A stretch of DNA of 64,000 nucleotides from Bradyrhizobium amphicarpaeae (GTDB lineage: Bacteria > Pseudomonadota > Alphaproteobacteria > Rhizobiales > Xanthobacteraceae). Position 1 is the stretch's first letter. The number at the start of each line of letters is the position of its first letter. The position numbers and the translations under genes were made by a program. Below, one piece after another: positions 35,700-44,767 of this stretch. Under the pieces are notes generated by a model. The model was not told the origin of the DNA. It ran no database searches and saw nothing but the letters and a program-made list of their open reading frames with translations. The stretch covers positions 3,130,001 through 3,194,000 of the forward strand of contig NZ_CP029426.2 of the NCBI RefSeq assembly GCF_002266435.3, written 5' to 3'.

Positions 35700-36968
35700 A
35701 TGACCGCTGCCGATATGACCGGCCAGGAGAAAGATCTGGTGCCGGAGCCGCATCTCCTGACCGGGTACTTTTTGGCGATTTGCTGTGTGATCGGACCACT
35801 ATTTTTGGGTTATTTGGCGCCGAATCGCGTTGCTGACGTGCTCATGCCATTGGACGACAAATCAGTCGTCGGTTTCGTCCTTCCGAACCCTGTGGGCGAT
35901 TCCAATGTCAAAATCCAGAAGCTGAAGAATGCTCTTGTCGACAAGCAAAAGGCTCTGGCCGGCAAGCAAGCAGGGCTCGAAAAATCGGAGGCGTCTGGCA
36001 CTGCGTCGGACAAGCAAAAGGATGATGCGAGAGCGGCAGTTGAGGCCGCGCAAACCGCAGAAGCCGCTGCCAAGGCGGAGGTCGAGAAGGCAGAAGAAAG
36101 CCGGAACGCCGACCTGACCATTGCCCAATCCAAGCAAATTAGCGACACGTTGACGGCTCGATACAATTATGCTGCGACCAGCGGCGTACTGTATCTCGTG
36201 AGCGCGGCGACCTTGCTGTTCGGTGGATGGATCGTTTTTCGCCGCAACAGGATCTTGTTCTTTGTGGGTCTCACGCTCTGCCTCGTTCTGGCGGGCTGGG
36301 TTACGAAGGCTCCGACGGCTTATGCCAATGCGGGGCAAACATTCCTGAAGGCTTTGCTCGATAAGGCCGATCAGAATGTTGGCCTTTTTGGGCCGCTGTT
36401 CGAAACGTACAGAAACGGAGCCTCTTTCAAGGTCAGCGACGCCATCAAGCTGATCATCGACATCAATACGTTCGTCGGACTGGTCGCGGTTGGTGTCGCC
36501 CTCCTGGCGTTCGCCGTGCTTTGCAGCCCCGCAGAAAAGCTTTCTCTCTCAAGTCTGGAGGATCGGAAGTCAAATCTCCAGCGGATGGTTGCGCTCAGCT
36601 CGGCCATCCTTGTGGTTGCGACCTTCGCGAGCAAGGTCGTGATGGATTGGCCGCTCAGCCTCGTCGTCGCGCCGCAGGCCGAAGCTCTAAAGCCGCTGGC
36701 AAATGCTCTCACCAGCCATCTGGGCATGACGGGAACCATAGCCCTGTTCGCGGCAACAGCCCCTGCGTTGGCGGGCTGGTACTTGGACGTGAGGCGCTAT
36801 CGACTAACTCCTGCATTCCAAAAACAGGACGCGGACAAGCTCGAGTTCGGAATTCCCGCTGCGGTGACGAGCATCCTCGCCATTCTGGGACCGGCCCTGA
36901 CTTCTCCCGTCTTTGCCACTTTCAAGACGATCGCAGAGATGCTGGCTGGAGGCAAAGGCGGCGCGTGA
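35700..36968 (+). CDS. Membrane protein of unknown function with a periplasmic or cytoplasmic coiled coil
   Basis: This 422-residue protein does not match a family I recognise. A first helix (YFLAICCVIGPLFLGYLA, about 24-41) is followed by a Lys/Glu/Ala-rich coiled coil (about 70-145), then a cluster of helices (GVLYLVSAATLLFGGWIVF; ILFFVGLTLCLVLAGWV) and a C-terminal half with at least three more. The start ATG 35700 has GGGGAAG upstream. The gene is flanked by an orphan deformylase-like gene and a TetR gene. Its base composition is slightly less GC-rich than that of the neighbours. Confidence 0.75.
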   Translation: MTAADMTGQEKDLVPEPHLLTGYFLAICCVIGPLFLGYLAPNRVADVLMPLDDKSVVGFVLPNPVGDSNVKIQKLKNALVDKQKALAGKQAGLEKSEASGTASDKQKDDARAAVEAAQTAEAAAKAEVEKAEESRNADLTIAQSKQISDTLTARYNYAATSGVLYLVSAATLLFGGWIVFRRNRILFFVGLTLCLVLAGWVTKAPTAYANAGQTFLKALLDKADQNVGLFGPLFETYRNGASFKVSDAIKLIIDINTFVGLVAVGVALLAFAVLCSPAEKLSLSSLEDRKSNLQRMVALSSAILVVATFASKVVMDWPLSLVVAPQAEALKPLANALTSHLGMTGTIALFAATAPALAGWYLDVRRYRLTPAFQKQDADKLEFGIPAAVTSILAILGPALTSPVFATFKTIAEMLAGGKGGA

Positions 36969-37104
36969 CGCGCGGTCCGATGCATCGATGCACGGCAAGC
37001 CGTAGTAAGTGAGGCCTGTCGGTCTGGCAGACGACGGCCGGGTCGTCGACAATCCTACGGGCCTCCCGGCTTCACGGATCATTGAAGCGCCTGTACTTGA
37101 CTGC

Positions 37105-37122
37105 CTACCAACTGGAAGGTAG
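37105..37122. promoter_or_regulatory. TetR operator, site 1
   Basis: CTACCAACTGGAAGGTAG lies 10 bases before the TetR start codon. It shares CTACCAACT(A/G)G-AGGTA with site 2 before the following gene, so the regulator probably represses both itself and its neighbour. Confidence 0.6.
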
Positions 37123-37131
37123 TCAAGCCAC

Positions 37132-37713
37132 ATGAGCAACACCTCGACCGCCGACGACATCCTGGCCTGTGCACGCACGTTGATCATCGCGGGCGGCTAT
37201 AACGGCTTCAGTTACGCCGACATCGCGGACGTCGTCGGCATCCGCAAACCGAGCATTCATCACCACTTTGCCAGCAAGGTCGATCTGGTCCGCACGCTCG
37301 TGGCGCGATATCGCGAGGAAGCCCAGGCGGGACTGGCGGCCATGGAGCGCAACGTTTCGGACCCCGGCGAACAACTCAAGACTTATGTCGCGTATTGGGA
37401 AGCCTGCATCAAGGATGCGACGGCTCCGTTTTGTGTTTGCGCGCTGCTGGCCAGCGAGCTCCCGATCCTGCCCGAGGAGGTCGCGCTCGAGGTCCGGGCG
37501 CACTTCCGCGCGCTGGCGTCGTGGCTGACATCCGTGATGGAGCGCGGCAAGCGGCAGGGGCGGTTCCAGCTCTCGAGCACGGCTCGGATCGAAGCCGAAG
37601 GATTCATGGCGACCGTTCACGGCGCGATGCTGTCGGCACGGGCCTATGGCGATCCGAAGATGTTCGGGATCATCGCCCGGCCGCTACTGGATCGGCTTTC
37701 CCCCAGGCACTGA
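37132..37713 (+). CDS. TetR family regulator
   Basis: This 193-residue regulator has the HTH FSYADIADVVGIRKPSIHHHFASKVDLVRTLVARYREE at residues about 25-62. The ligand domain contains APFCVCALLASELPILPEEV, found in a common TetR subgroup. Matching palindromes precede this gene and the membrane protein gene after it, so self-repression and control of the next gene are predicted. The ligand is unknown. Confidence 0.92.
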   Translation: MSNTSTADDILACARTLIIAGGYNGFSYADIADVVGIRKPSIHHHFASKVDLVRTLVARYREEAQAGLAAMERNVSDPGEQLKTYVAYWEACIKDATAPFCVCALLASELPILPEEVALEVRAHFRALASWLTSVMERGKRQGRFQLSSTARIEAEGFMATVHGAMLSARAYGDPKMFGIIARPLLDRLSPRH

Positions 37714-37769
37714 CGCCACCAGCACGACTGCAATCGACCTGGACGGCGAGGGTCGATTTCGATCAACAT

Positions 37770-37786
37770 CTACCAACTAGTAGGTA
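37770..37786. promoter_or_regulatory. TetR operator, site 2
   Basis: CTACCAACTAGTAGGTA is a near-perfect palindrome 13 bases before the membrane protein start. It matches site 1 and is the more symmetric of the two. Confidence 0.6.
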
Positions 37787-37798
37787 AGGAAGAGAAAA

Positions 37799-38377
37799 AT
37801 GAGAGATATCGAGATGGCTTCGGATATGTCCGACCGTGCGCAATGGCTGAAGCAATACTATTTCCTTCGCGCTGCGTTTTCCGTTGCCTGGGTCGCTGCC
37901 GCCTTTGCCGTCGCGCCATCGTCCGCGGCGATCGCGGCAACGTTGCTCGTCGCTTATCCGGCATGGGACGCCGCGGCCAATTATCTCGATGCGTTCTGCA
38001 GCGGCGGCTTGAACCAGAACCGTACCCAGGCCCTGAACGTGCTGGTCAGCCTAGCGACGACCATCGCGGTCATCCTGGCCTTGCAGGTGAGCATGAACTG
38101 GGTACTCGGGATCTTCGGAGCATGGGCGATCCTTGCCGGATTGCTTCAACTCGGCACGGCCGTGCGGCGCTGGAAGCTGTTCGGCGCGCAATGGGCCATG
38201 GTGCTCAGCGGCGGCCAGTCGGCTTTGGCAGGCGGCTTCTTCATCTTTCAGGCCACGATGCCTGCGATCCCGTCGATCGCGAACGTCGCGGGCTATGCTG
38301 CGGTCGGCGCAGTCTACTTCCTGGTGTCTGCAGTCTGGCTCACCGTCAGTACGTGGCGCCGTGGCGCGGCGATGTGA
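37799..38377 (+). CDS. Small integral membrane protein (DUF308/HdeD-like)
   Basis: This 192-residue protein has about six hydrophobic helices (FSVAWVAAAFAVAP, AAIAATLLVAYPAWDAAANYLDAF, ALNVLVSLATTIAVILAL, ILAGLLQLGTAVRRW and others) and no long loops. It resembles DUF308/HdeD-type proteins linked to stress. It is under the same operator as the TetR gene. An AGGAAGAG ribosome site precedes ATG 37799. Confidence 0.75.
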   Translation: MRDIEMASDMSDRAQWLKQYYFLRAAFSVAWVAAAFAVAPSSAAIAATLLVAYPAWDAAANYLDAFCSGGLNQNRTQALNVLVSLATTIAVILALQVSMNWVLGIFGAWAILAGLLQLGTAVRRWKLFGAQWAMVLSGGQSALAGGFFIFQATMPAIPSIANVAGYAAVGAVYFLVSAVWLTVSTWRRGAAM

Positions 38378-38659
38378 GATTTGATTGCGGACGTCACGCA
38401 AGCGAAGGCGAACTGGATTGGCGAGATGATACCCTGATGTTTTGCCCGACGCGTCAAACCACGGCGGGCCATCGCGAGCCGCTGGCGGCTCATTTCGCCC
38501 GCCCGCTAAGTCATTGATCCCGCAGAGGCGGGCTACTGTGCATGGGGTTGTTTTCGCGATTCGTGGTGGCAGTATCCGCAAAAAAACTTGCATGATCCTG
38601 TCGGCGGTCGCGGCTCCCGTTCGTCTTCCCATCAGACAAGATCATCACGGGAGACAAAG

Positions 38660-39880
38660 ATGACTCAATCCCCCTATCGCTGGGTGATCGTCGCGGCCGG
38701 TGGCCTGCTCGGCTGCGTCGCGATCGGCGGCATGTTTTCGCTGCCGGTGTTCCTGCAGCCGATCGCCAAGGACACCGGCTGGTCGGTGACCGGCATCTCC
38801 AGCGCAATGACGATCGGCTTTCTGGCAATGGCCTGCTCCAGCATGATCTGGGGGACGCTGTCCGACAGGTTCGGTCCGCTGCCGGTGGTGCTGACGGGAT
38901 CGACAGTGTTGACGCTCAGCCTGTTCGCGGCGAGCCATGCGACCTCCCTGATCGTGTTCCAGTTCGTGTTCGGCCTTCTGACCGGCGCTTCATGCGCGGC
39001 GATCTTCGCGCCGATGATGGCGACCGTGACCGGCTGGTTCGAGACCCATCGCAGCCTCGCCGTGTCGCTGGTGTCGGCCGGCATGGGCGTGGCGCCGATG
39101 ACGATGGCGCCGCTCGCGGCCTGGCTCGTCTCGAACCACGACTGGCGCACCTCGATGCAGATCGTGGCGCTGGTGGTCGGCGCCATCATGATCCCGGTCT
39201 CGTTGCTGGTGCGCCGTCCACCGGCACTCGCGCAGGCCGTGGCCGCACCGATGGGCGAGCGGGCCGGGCAGAATGAGATGTCGAGAAGCGAGGCGCTGCG
39301 CTCGCCGCAATTCCTCATTCTGCTCGCGACCAACTTCTTCTGCTGCGCCACCCATTCCGGTCCGATCATCCACACCGTCAGCTATGCCGTGAGCTGCGGC
39401 ATTCCGCTGGTCGCGGCGGTGACGATCTACAGCATCGAGGGGTTTGCCGGTCTCGGCGGCCGCATCGCGTTCGGCCTGATGGGCGACCGGTTCGGCGCCA
39501 AGCGTGTGCTGGTCTCGGGGCTGCTGCTGCAGGCGTTCGGCGCACTCGCCTACGTCTTCGCCCATCAGCTCGCGACCTTCTACGCCGTCGGCGCCGTGTT
39601 CGGCTTCATCTATGCCGGCACCATGCCGCTCTACGCCGTGCTGATCCGGGAAAACTTTCCGCTGCGGATGATGGGCACGGTGATCGGCGGCACGGCGATG
39701 GCCGGCAGCCTCGGCATGGCGACGGGCCCGCTCGCCGGCGGCCTGATCTACGACGCCTTCTCGAGCTACGCCTGGCTCTACATCCTCTCCTGGGCCATGG
39801 GGCTCGGCGCCTTTCTGATGGCGATGACGTTCAAGCCGTTCGCGAAGCCGCAAGGGCAGGTGGCAGCGGCGGCTGCGTGA
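38660..39880 (+). CDS. Major facilitator superfamily transporter
   Basis: This 406-residue transporter has 12 predicted helices. MFS motif A-like GTLSDRFGPLP lies between helices 2 and 3 and is repeated as GLMGDRFGAKR between helices 8 and 9. The pattern fits the oxalate/formate and monocarboxylate-type subfamily, which often imports carboxylates. ATG 38660 has GGGAG upstream. Substrate not determined by sequence. Confidence 0.9.
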   Translation: MTQSPYRWVIVAAGGLLGCVAIGGMFSLPVFLQPIAKDTGWSVTGISSAMTIGFLAMACSSMIWGTLSDRFGPLPVVLTGSTVLTLSLFAASHATSLIVFQFVFGLLTGASCAAIFAPMMATVTGWFETHRSLAVSLVSAGMGVAPMTMAPLAAWLVSNHDWRTSMQIVALVVGAIMIPVSLLVRRPPALAQAVAAPMGERAGQNEMSRSEALRSPQFLILLATNFFCCATHSGPIIHTVSYAVSCGIPLVAAVTIYSIEGFAGLGGRIAFGLMGDRFGAKRVLVSGLLLQAFGALAYVFAHQLATFYAVGAVFGFIYAGTMPLYAVLIRENFPLRMMGTVIGGTAMAGSLGMATGPLAGGLIYDAFSSYAWLYILSWAMGLGAFLMAMTFKPFAKPQGQVAAAAA

Positions 39881-39890
39881 TCGTGAAACG

Positions 39891-39922
39891 GTAGCCCGGG
39901 TGAGCGCAGCGATACCCGGGAC
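39891..39922. repeat. REP-like palindrome
   Basis: GTAGCCCGGGTGAGCGCAGC...ATACCCGGGAC is an inverted repeat with arms GTAGCCCGGGT / ATACCCGGGAC. It lies just after the MFS gene and may end its transcript. Confidence 0.55.
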
Positions 39923-39964
39923 GGTACTCAGTCGGGACCCGGATGTCGCTTTCACTCATCCTGG

Positions 39965-40360
39965 CTACGATACTTCCAGCTGCAGCTCGATCGCTGTCTT
40001 GTCGAGGATCGACCACACCTGCCGAATCTTATCGTCGGCGAATTCGTAGAACACGTTTTCGTAGAACAACACGCGCTTGCCGTTGACCGCCAGCCCAAGG
40101 AAGGTCCCGACCGGCGCGCAATCGAATTTCAGTCGTGCCGCGATCCTGGGCGGATCCGACAGCAGCATTGCGACGTCGAAACGCAGGTCCGGAATGTCGC
40201 GAAAATCCTGCTCCAGCATCGTGCGATAGCCTGAGAGCCCGAGCGGCCGCGAATTGTGGGCGACCTCCTCATGCACGAACCGGCCCAGCGACGGCCAGTC
40301 CTGCCGGTTCAGGCAGGCGATGTAGGCATGGTAGATGGCAGCAAGGTCGTCTCGTCTCAT
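39965..40360 (-). CDS. SnoaL-like polyketide-cyclase-fold protein
   Basis: This 131-residue NTF2-fold protein has LAAIYHAYIACLNRQDWPSLGRFVHEEVAHNSRPLGLSGY at residues 5-44 and GKRVLFYENVFYEFADDKIRQVWSILDK at about 91-118, the SnoaL pattern. Many members are ester cyclases or hydrolases, others of unknown role. It follows the MarR-GNAT gene on the same strand with 56 bases between them. Confidence 0.83.
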   Translation of the reverse strand: MRRDDLAAIYHAYIACLNRQDWPSLGRFVHEEVAHNSRPLGLSGYRTMLEQDFRDIPDLRFDVAMLLSDPPRIAARLKFDCAPVGTFLGLAVNGKRVLFYENVFYEFADDKIRQVWSILDKTAIELQLEVS

Positions 40361-40416
40361 ATCGAAACCCACTTGGACTTCGACCCTAACGCGCAAAGAC
40401 CCCGAACCGGTCCAGC

Positions 40417-41289
40417 CTAGACGCGCTTCTCGAAGAACAAATCCGGATAAGGGTCGTCGTTGAAGCGCGGGATCTCGCGCCAGCCCGTGCCGCGGTAGAG
40501 TTGGGCCGCCTCCGGCAGCGCGCTGTTGGTGTCGAGCCGCAGCAGCGTGATGCCGAGCTCGCGCGCGGCGCTTTCGGCTGTGTCCATCAGCCGCCGGCCG
40601 AGCCGCAATCCGCGCGCGGCGGGGGCCACCCACAACCGCTTGATCTCGGCATAGCCCTGATCGGTTCCCTTCAGGCCGACGCAGCCGATCGGCAGCGTGT
40701 CCGACATCGCGACGATGAAGCTGCCGCGCGGGCGGCGCATGTCCTTGGCGTCGGGGTCGCGCGACAGCGAGACGTCGAAACCTTGGCTGAAGCGGCGGCC
40801 GAGCTCGGCGTAATACTCGCCGAGGCAGTAGCGCGCTTGCTCGCTCTGCGGATCCATCTCCTCCAGCGCAACACGCTCGCGCGTCAATGCAGACGCGATC
40901 AGGTCCATCGCCGCCAGCAGCGCCTCGCGTTGCGAATGCTGCGCGAGCAAGCCCTCGGCCTGCGTGTTCGACAGCGCCTCATAGGCGGCGAACTCGCGCT
41001 TGCCGGTCCGCGTCAGCTTCGCGACGCGCCGCCTTGCATCGCCATCGTGCGCGATGGTCTCGATCATCCCTTCGTCCTCGAGGCCGCGTAACAGCCGGCT
41101 CATCAACCCAGAATCGAGGCCGAGATACTCGCGGATCTCGGCCACATCCGAGCGCCCATGGCCGATCGCGTTGAGCACGCGTGCGGCACCCAGCGGCCGG
41201 CCGCGCCCGAGGAATGAGGTATCGAGCGCGCCAACAGCGGAGGTCACGGCACGGTTGAAGCGACGGACGCGTGAAACGGGATCGAGCAT
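40417..41289 (-). CDS. MarR-type regulator fused to a GNAT acetyltransferase
   Basis: This is a 290-residue fusion. Residues 1-140 form a MarR winged helix (VAEIREYLGLDSGLMSRLLRGLEDEGMIETIAHDGDARRRVAKLT). Residues about 145-290 are a GNAT domain with IKRLWVAPAARGLRLGRRLM (acetyl-CoA loop) and LRLDTNSALPEAAQLYRGTGWREI. This fusion recurs in proteobacteria. The acetylated substrate is unknown. Confidence 0.9.
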   Translation of the reverse strand: MLDPVSRVRRFNRAVTSAVGALDTSFLGRGRPLGAARVLNAIGHGRSDVAEIREYLGLDSGLMSRLLRGLEDEGMIETIAHDGDARRRVAKLTRTGKREFAAYEALSNTQAEGLLAQHSQREALLAAMDLIASALTRERVALEEMDPQSEQARYCLGEYYAELGRRFSQGFDVSLSRDPDAKDMRRPRGSFIVAMSDTLPIGCVGLKGTDQGYAEIKRLWVAPAARGLRLGRRLMDTAESAARELGITLLRLDTNSALPEAAQLYRGTGWREIPRFNDDPYPDLFFEKRV

Positions 41290-41348
41290 GATTTCTGACT
41301 TTAGTCAGAGATGATGTCCCGGTCAACGGCGGCGGGATTCGTGTCGCT

Positions 41349-41501
41349 CTAGGTGCAGATCGCGCGTGGTATCATCCAGGTCGCAAAGGTCTGCCAGAGT
41401 CCGTCCTCGCGGCGGCGCTGGTAGGCGACGAAGTCGGCGCCGTCGCTGTGGACGAGTTCATAGCGATAAGCTTTGGAGGATGCGGTGGTGGGATTGCTCA
41501 T
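41349..41501 (-). CDS. Small hypothetical protein
   Basis: This 50-residue protein (MSNPTTASSKAYRYELVHSD...) shows no motif I recognise. A GGAG site lies 7 bases upstream of ATG 41501, which supports it as a real gene. It is upstream of the MarR-GNAT gene on the same strand. Confidence 0.5.
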   Translation of the reverse strand: MSNPTTASSKAYRYELVHSDGADFVAYQRRREDGLWQTFATWMIPRAICT

Positions 41502-41583
41502 GGAACACTCCATCTCAAATGGGCTTTGCAACCGAGCTAGGTGCAGTGCAGCAAAAATCCAATGGAGGACGGTAATCATCCCA

Positions 41584-41955
41584 TCACGTTCTGGAGAGTG
41601 GTCGGTCCAGCCCCAGGGACTTGCGCGATTTGCGGGTGAGCTTTGCGACGATCAGGGCATGAGCCTGCGCCAAATAAGCCGTGAGCGCGGCATCCGGCAG
41701 AGCGTTATTGCCGGCGAGTTGCACCCATTTGGCGCGCGCGAGATACGGCGCTGGCCGTGCCACGCCATGTTCGATCAGGATCGCGTAGGCCACGTCCGAG
41801 ACCTTGAGCATGTAGCCGCCGGAACCCGAGGCAAAGCCACCGCTGAGCGCGAACATCTTGCCGCCGACCTTGAACACGGAGGTGCCTTCCCACTGCACCA
41901 CCTTGGTGACGGCAGGCAGGCGCAGACAGCGTCTTTCAAATGTCTTGGGTGTCAT
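41584..41955 (-). CDS. MmcQ/YjbR family protein
   Basis: This 123-residue protein has LPAVTKVVQWEGTSVFKVGGKMFALSG near the N-terminus and WVQLAGNNALPDAALTAYLAQAHALIVAKL near the C-terminus. These match the MmcQ/YjbR (CyaY-like fold) family, proposed to bind DNA. Function is not established. Confidence 0.85.
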   Translation of the reverse strand: MTPKTFERRCLRLPAVTKVVQWEGTSVFKVGGKMFALSGGFASGSGGYMLKVSDVAYAILIEHGVARPAPYLARAKWVQLAGNNALPDAALTAYLAQAHALIVAKLTRKSRKSLGLDRPLSRT

Positions 41956-42024
41956 GCGGTCGCAATCGAGGCGGATGGGCTGCCGCTATGGCAACATGCA
42001 TTCTCCAACCAGGGATGAATGGCC

Positions 42025-42576
42025 ATGTCGCGAGTTTCGATCAAGACCAGGGACGATTTGCCGGAGGCGCTGAGGCCGCTGTGGGACAAGATGGCGACCT
42101 ACGGCGCGTTCGAGAACCAAGCCGGTGTCATGGCGCATCGGCTGCCGATCTTCAAGCATATGTGGTCGCTGCTGGTCGATCTCGCCAGCGAAGGCCAGGT
42201 GTCGAAGCGGCATCTCGAGCTTGCGCTGGTCACAGTCTCGCTGCTCAACAAGTGCGACTATTGCGTCTCCCATCACGCGCCAAAATTGGCGGTGCAGGGC
42301 GTTTCGGAGCAGGGCGCCGCGCGCCTTGCCGACTACAAGGACCATCCCGAGCTCGATCAGCTCGACAAGCTCGTCGTCGAATATTCCATCGCCGTCACCA
42401 ACAACTGGAACAAGACCCGCGACGACATCTTTGCTCGCCTTCGCGTGCATTTCTCGGAAGCCCAGATCGTCGAGCTGACCTGGCGCATCGCGCTGTGCGG
42501 CGCCTTCAACCGCTTCAACGACATCCTTCAGCTCGAAGTCGAGCAAGGCGTCCCTCACAGCGAAGCCGCGGAGTAG
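42025..42576 (+). CDS. Carboxymuconolactone decarboxylase/AhpD-like protein
   Basis: This 183-residue protein has the AhpD-type redox motif CDYCVSHH (CxxCxxxH) at residues about 76-83, so it may be a peroxidase-like thiol protein rather than a decarboxylase. ATG 42019 is an alternative start. It is divergent from the MmcQ gene and convergent with the tautomerase/SDR pair. Confidence 0.85.
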   Translation: MSRVSIKTRDDLPEALRPLWDKMATYGAFENQAGVMAHRLPIFKHMWSLLVDLASEGQVSKRHLELALVTVSLLNKCDYCVSHHAPKLAVQGVSEQGAARLADYKDHPELDQLDKLVVEYSIAVTNNWNKTRDDIFARLRVHFSEAQIVELTWRIALCGAFNRFNDILQLEVEQGVPHSEAAE

Positions 42577-42586
42577 GCTCGCGAGC

Positions 42587-42820
42587 TCAGCCTGGGGCTG
42601 CCTTCACGGACTCGCCGGCGCGATAAGCATCGGGGACGACGAATACCTCGTCGGCGCGGCCATAGCCACCGTCGGGGACTTCCTCGATCAGGACCATCGT
42701 GTGCGGCCGCGCCGCTTCACCGAAATAGTCGACGAACAGCGCGGTGAGGCGATGCACGATCTCCGCCTTCTGGGCGCGCGACAGCGCGGCCTGCGGGATC
42801 TTGATGTTGGCGAAAGGCAT
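42587..42820 (-). CDS. 4-oxalocrotonate tautomerase family protein
   Basis: This 77-residue protein begins MPFANIKIPQ, giving the catalytic N-terminal proline after Met removal. LSRAQKAEIVHRLTALFVDYFGEAARPHTMVLIEEVPDGGYG follows as in the tautomerase superfamily. It lies 35 bases downstream of the SDR gene and was probably in its operon. Confidence 0.87.
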   Translation of the reverse strand: MPFANIKIPQAALSRAQKAEIVHRLTALFVDYFGEAARPHTMVLIEEVPDGGYGRADEVFVVPDAYRAGESVKAAPG

Positions 42821-42855
42821 GATTGTCGTCTCCGTGTCCGTTGTCGCGCTGCGTG

Positions 42856-43596
42856 TCAGATCACGCCGCCGTTGGCGCGGATGATCTGGCCGTTGATCCA
42901 GCCGCTGTCGCGGCCGGCGAGAAAGGCAACGACACCGGCGATGTCGTCGGGCTGGCCGAGGCGGCCGAACGGGTTCATGGCGACAATGGCCCGCACCTGC
43001 TGCTCGCTCTTGCCGTCCATGAACAGCCGGGTCTCGACCGGACCGGGCGCCACCGCGTTGACCGTGATGCGCCGGCCGCCGAGCTCCTTGGCGAGGATAT
43101 GGGTCATGGCTTCGACCGCGGCCTTGGTCGCGGCTTAGACGCCGTAGCCGGGCTGATAGAGGCCGACGACGCTGGACGAGAAGTTGACGATGCGGCCGCC
43201 GTCGCGGAGCCGCCGCGCCGCTTCGCGCAAGGACCGGAACACGCTTTCGAGGTTGATCGACATCTGCCGCGCGAACGCGGCGTCCGTCATCTCGGCGAGT
43301 GGCCCGAGTTCCATGACTCCGGCATTGTTGACGAGGATGTCGACGCCGCCGAAGGCACGCTCTGCCGCATCGAACAGCAGCGATGGGGTTGCCGGATCGG
43401 CAAGATCGGCCTGCACGGCGATGGCCTGTCCGCCGGCGACCTCGATCTCGGCAACGAGTGCGTCGGCGGCGTCGCGGCCACTGGCATGGTTGATGGCAAC
43501 CGCGATTCCGTCCCGCGCCAGCCGGCGGGCGGTCGCCGCGCCGATGCCGCGGGAGCCGCCGGTGACGATGGCGGCGCGCTGGGATGGGGTGGTCAT
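42856..43596 (-). pseudogene. Short-chain dehydrogenase with a stop codon at the catalytic tyrosine
   Basis: The intact protein would be 246 residues. The NAD(P) motif TGGSRGIG, NNAG and the catalytic serine stretch FSSSVVG are present. At codon 154 the frame reads GYGV-stop-AATKAAVEAM: the YxxxK tyrosine codon is TAA at 43135-43137. The rest (HILAKELGGRRITVNAVAPGPVET...GQPDDIAGVVAFLAG...) continues in frame and looks well conserved, so the lesion is recent or a sequencing error. It is divergent from the LysR gene, its likely regulator. Confidence 0.85.
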
Positions 43597-43700
43597 GGTG
43601 GGTCTCCTCGATCGGTCTGACCGGGAGATACGCGATCGCCATGGCCGGATAATCGTCCAAGACTTGCCATCACTTGTCGGCTGTGGTGAACAATCACCCC

Positions 43701-44594
43701 ATGGACCGTTTCGACGCCATGCGCCTGTTTGTCCGCCTGGTCGAGCGGCAGAGCTTTACGGCCGCAGCCGCCGACCTCGGTATTCCCCGCTCGACGGCGA
43801 GCGAGGTGCTGCGGGGCCTCGAAGCGCGGCTGGGGGCGCGGCTGCTCGAACGGACGACGCGGCATGTCACGCCGACGCTCGACGGCGAGGACTACTACCG
43901 CCGCTGCGTCGCCATCCTGGCGGAGGTGGAGGAAGCGGAAGCCGCAATGCGCGATGCGCAACCGCGCGGCCTGTTGCGTATCGACGCGCATCCTTTGCTG
44001 ACGCGCACCTTCATACTGCCGCACCTGCCTGCGTTCCTGGCGCGCTATCCGCAGCTCGACTTGCAGATCGGGCAGGGCGACCGCCTCGTCGATCTCGTGC
44101 GCGAGGGCATCGATTGCGTGATCCGCTCCGGCGAGCCGGAGGACAGCGGCATGATCCTGCGCCGCCTCGGCACCATCGCGGAGGTTACGGTGGCGAGCCC
44201 GGCCTATCTGGCGAGCCACGGCACGCCGGCGACGCCGGACGCACTCGACGGCCATCAGATGGTGGCCTTCCTCTCCTCGCGCACCGGCGACGTGCTGCCG
44301 CTGGAATTTTCCATCGCCGGCACGCTTCGCCATGTCGTGCTGCCGAGCCGGGTTCGCGTCAACAATTCCGACACCATGGCCGACCTCGCGCGGCTCGGCT
44401 TTGGACTTGCGCAGGCGCCTCGCTATCGCTTTGCGGACGATCTCGCCAGCGGGGCGCTGGTCGAGGTGCTGGCGGATCATCCGCCGTCGCCGACGCCGCT
44501 CTGCGCGCTCTATCCGCAGAACCGCCAGCTCGCGCTGCGTCTGCGCGTGTTCCTGGATTGGATCGCCGGGATTTTCGCGGAGGCGAAGCCGTGA
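43701..44594 (+). CDS. LysR family transcriptional regulator
   Basis: This 297-residue regulator has an N-terminal HTH (FDAMRLFVRLVERQSFTAAAADLGIPRSTASEVLRGLEARLGARLLERTTRHV) and a periplasmic-binding-like effector domain. ATG 43701 was chosen by homology to the usual MDRFDAM start. It is transcribed divergently from the SDR/tautomerase genes, the usual arrangement for a LysR protein and its targets. Confidence 0.92.
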   Translation: MDRFDAMRLFVRLVERQSFTAAAADLGIPRSTASEVLRGLEARLGARLLERTTRHVTPTLDGEDYYRRCVAILAEVEEAEAAMRDAQPRGLLRIDAHPLLTRTFILPHLPAFLARYPQLDLQIGQGDRLVDLVREGIDCVIRSGEPEDSGMILRRLGTIAEVTVASPAYLASHGTPATPDALDGHQMVAFLSSRTGDVLPLEFSIAGTLRHVVLPSRVRVNNSDTMADLARLGFGLAQAPRYRFADDLASGALVEVLADHPPSPTPLCALYPQNRQLALRLRVFLDWIAGIFAEAKP

Positions 44595-44633
44595 ATGCCA
44601 GCGCAATCCAGACATGCGTCCGCTGAAAGACTC

Positions 44634-44662
44634 TGGATCGCTTCGCTGCGCTCGCGATGACG
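44634..44662. repeat. REP-like element
   Basis: TGGATCGCTTCGCTGCGCTCGCGATGACG carries the short inverted core GATCGCttcgctgcgctcGCGAT. It is a common intergenic sequence type in Bradyrhizobium and follows the LysR gene. Confidence 0.45.
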
Positions 44663-44767
44663 TTGGTTGAGCCGTTGCGCGCCGCATTGTGAGTTGTGCT
44701 GTCGCTGCGAGTGGCTACCATGTGATTGCTCCTGGTTCATGGGAGCAGCACAACGCGCGGAGGCGGC

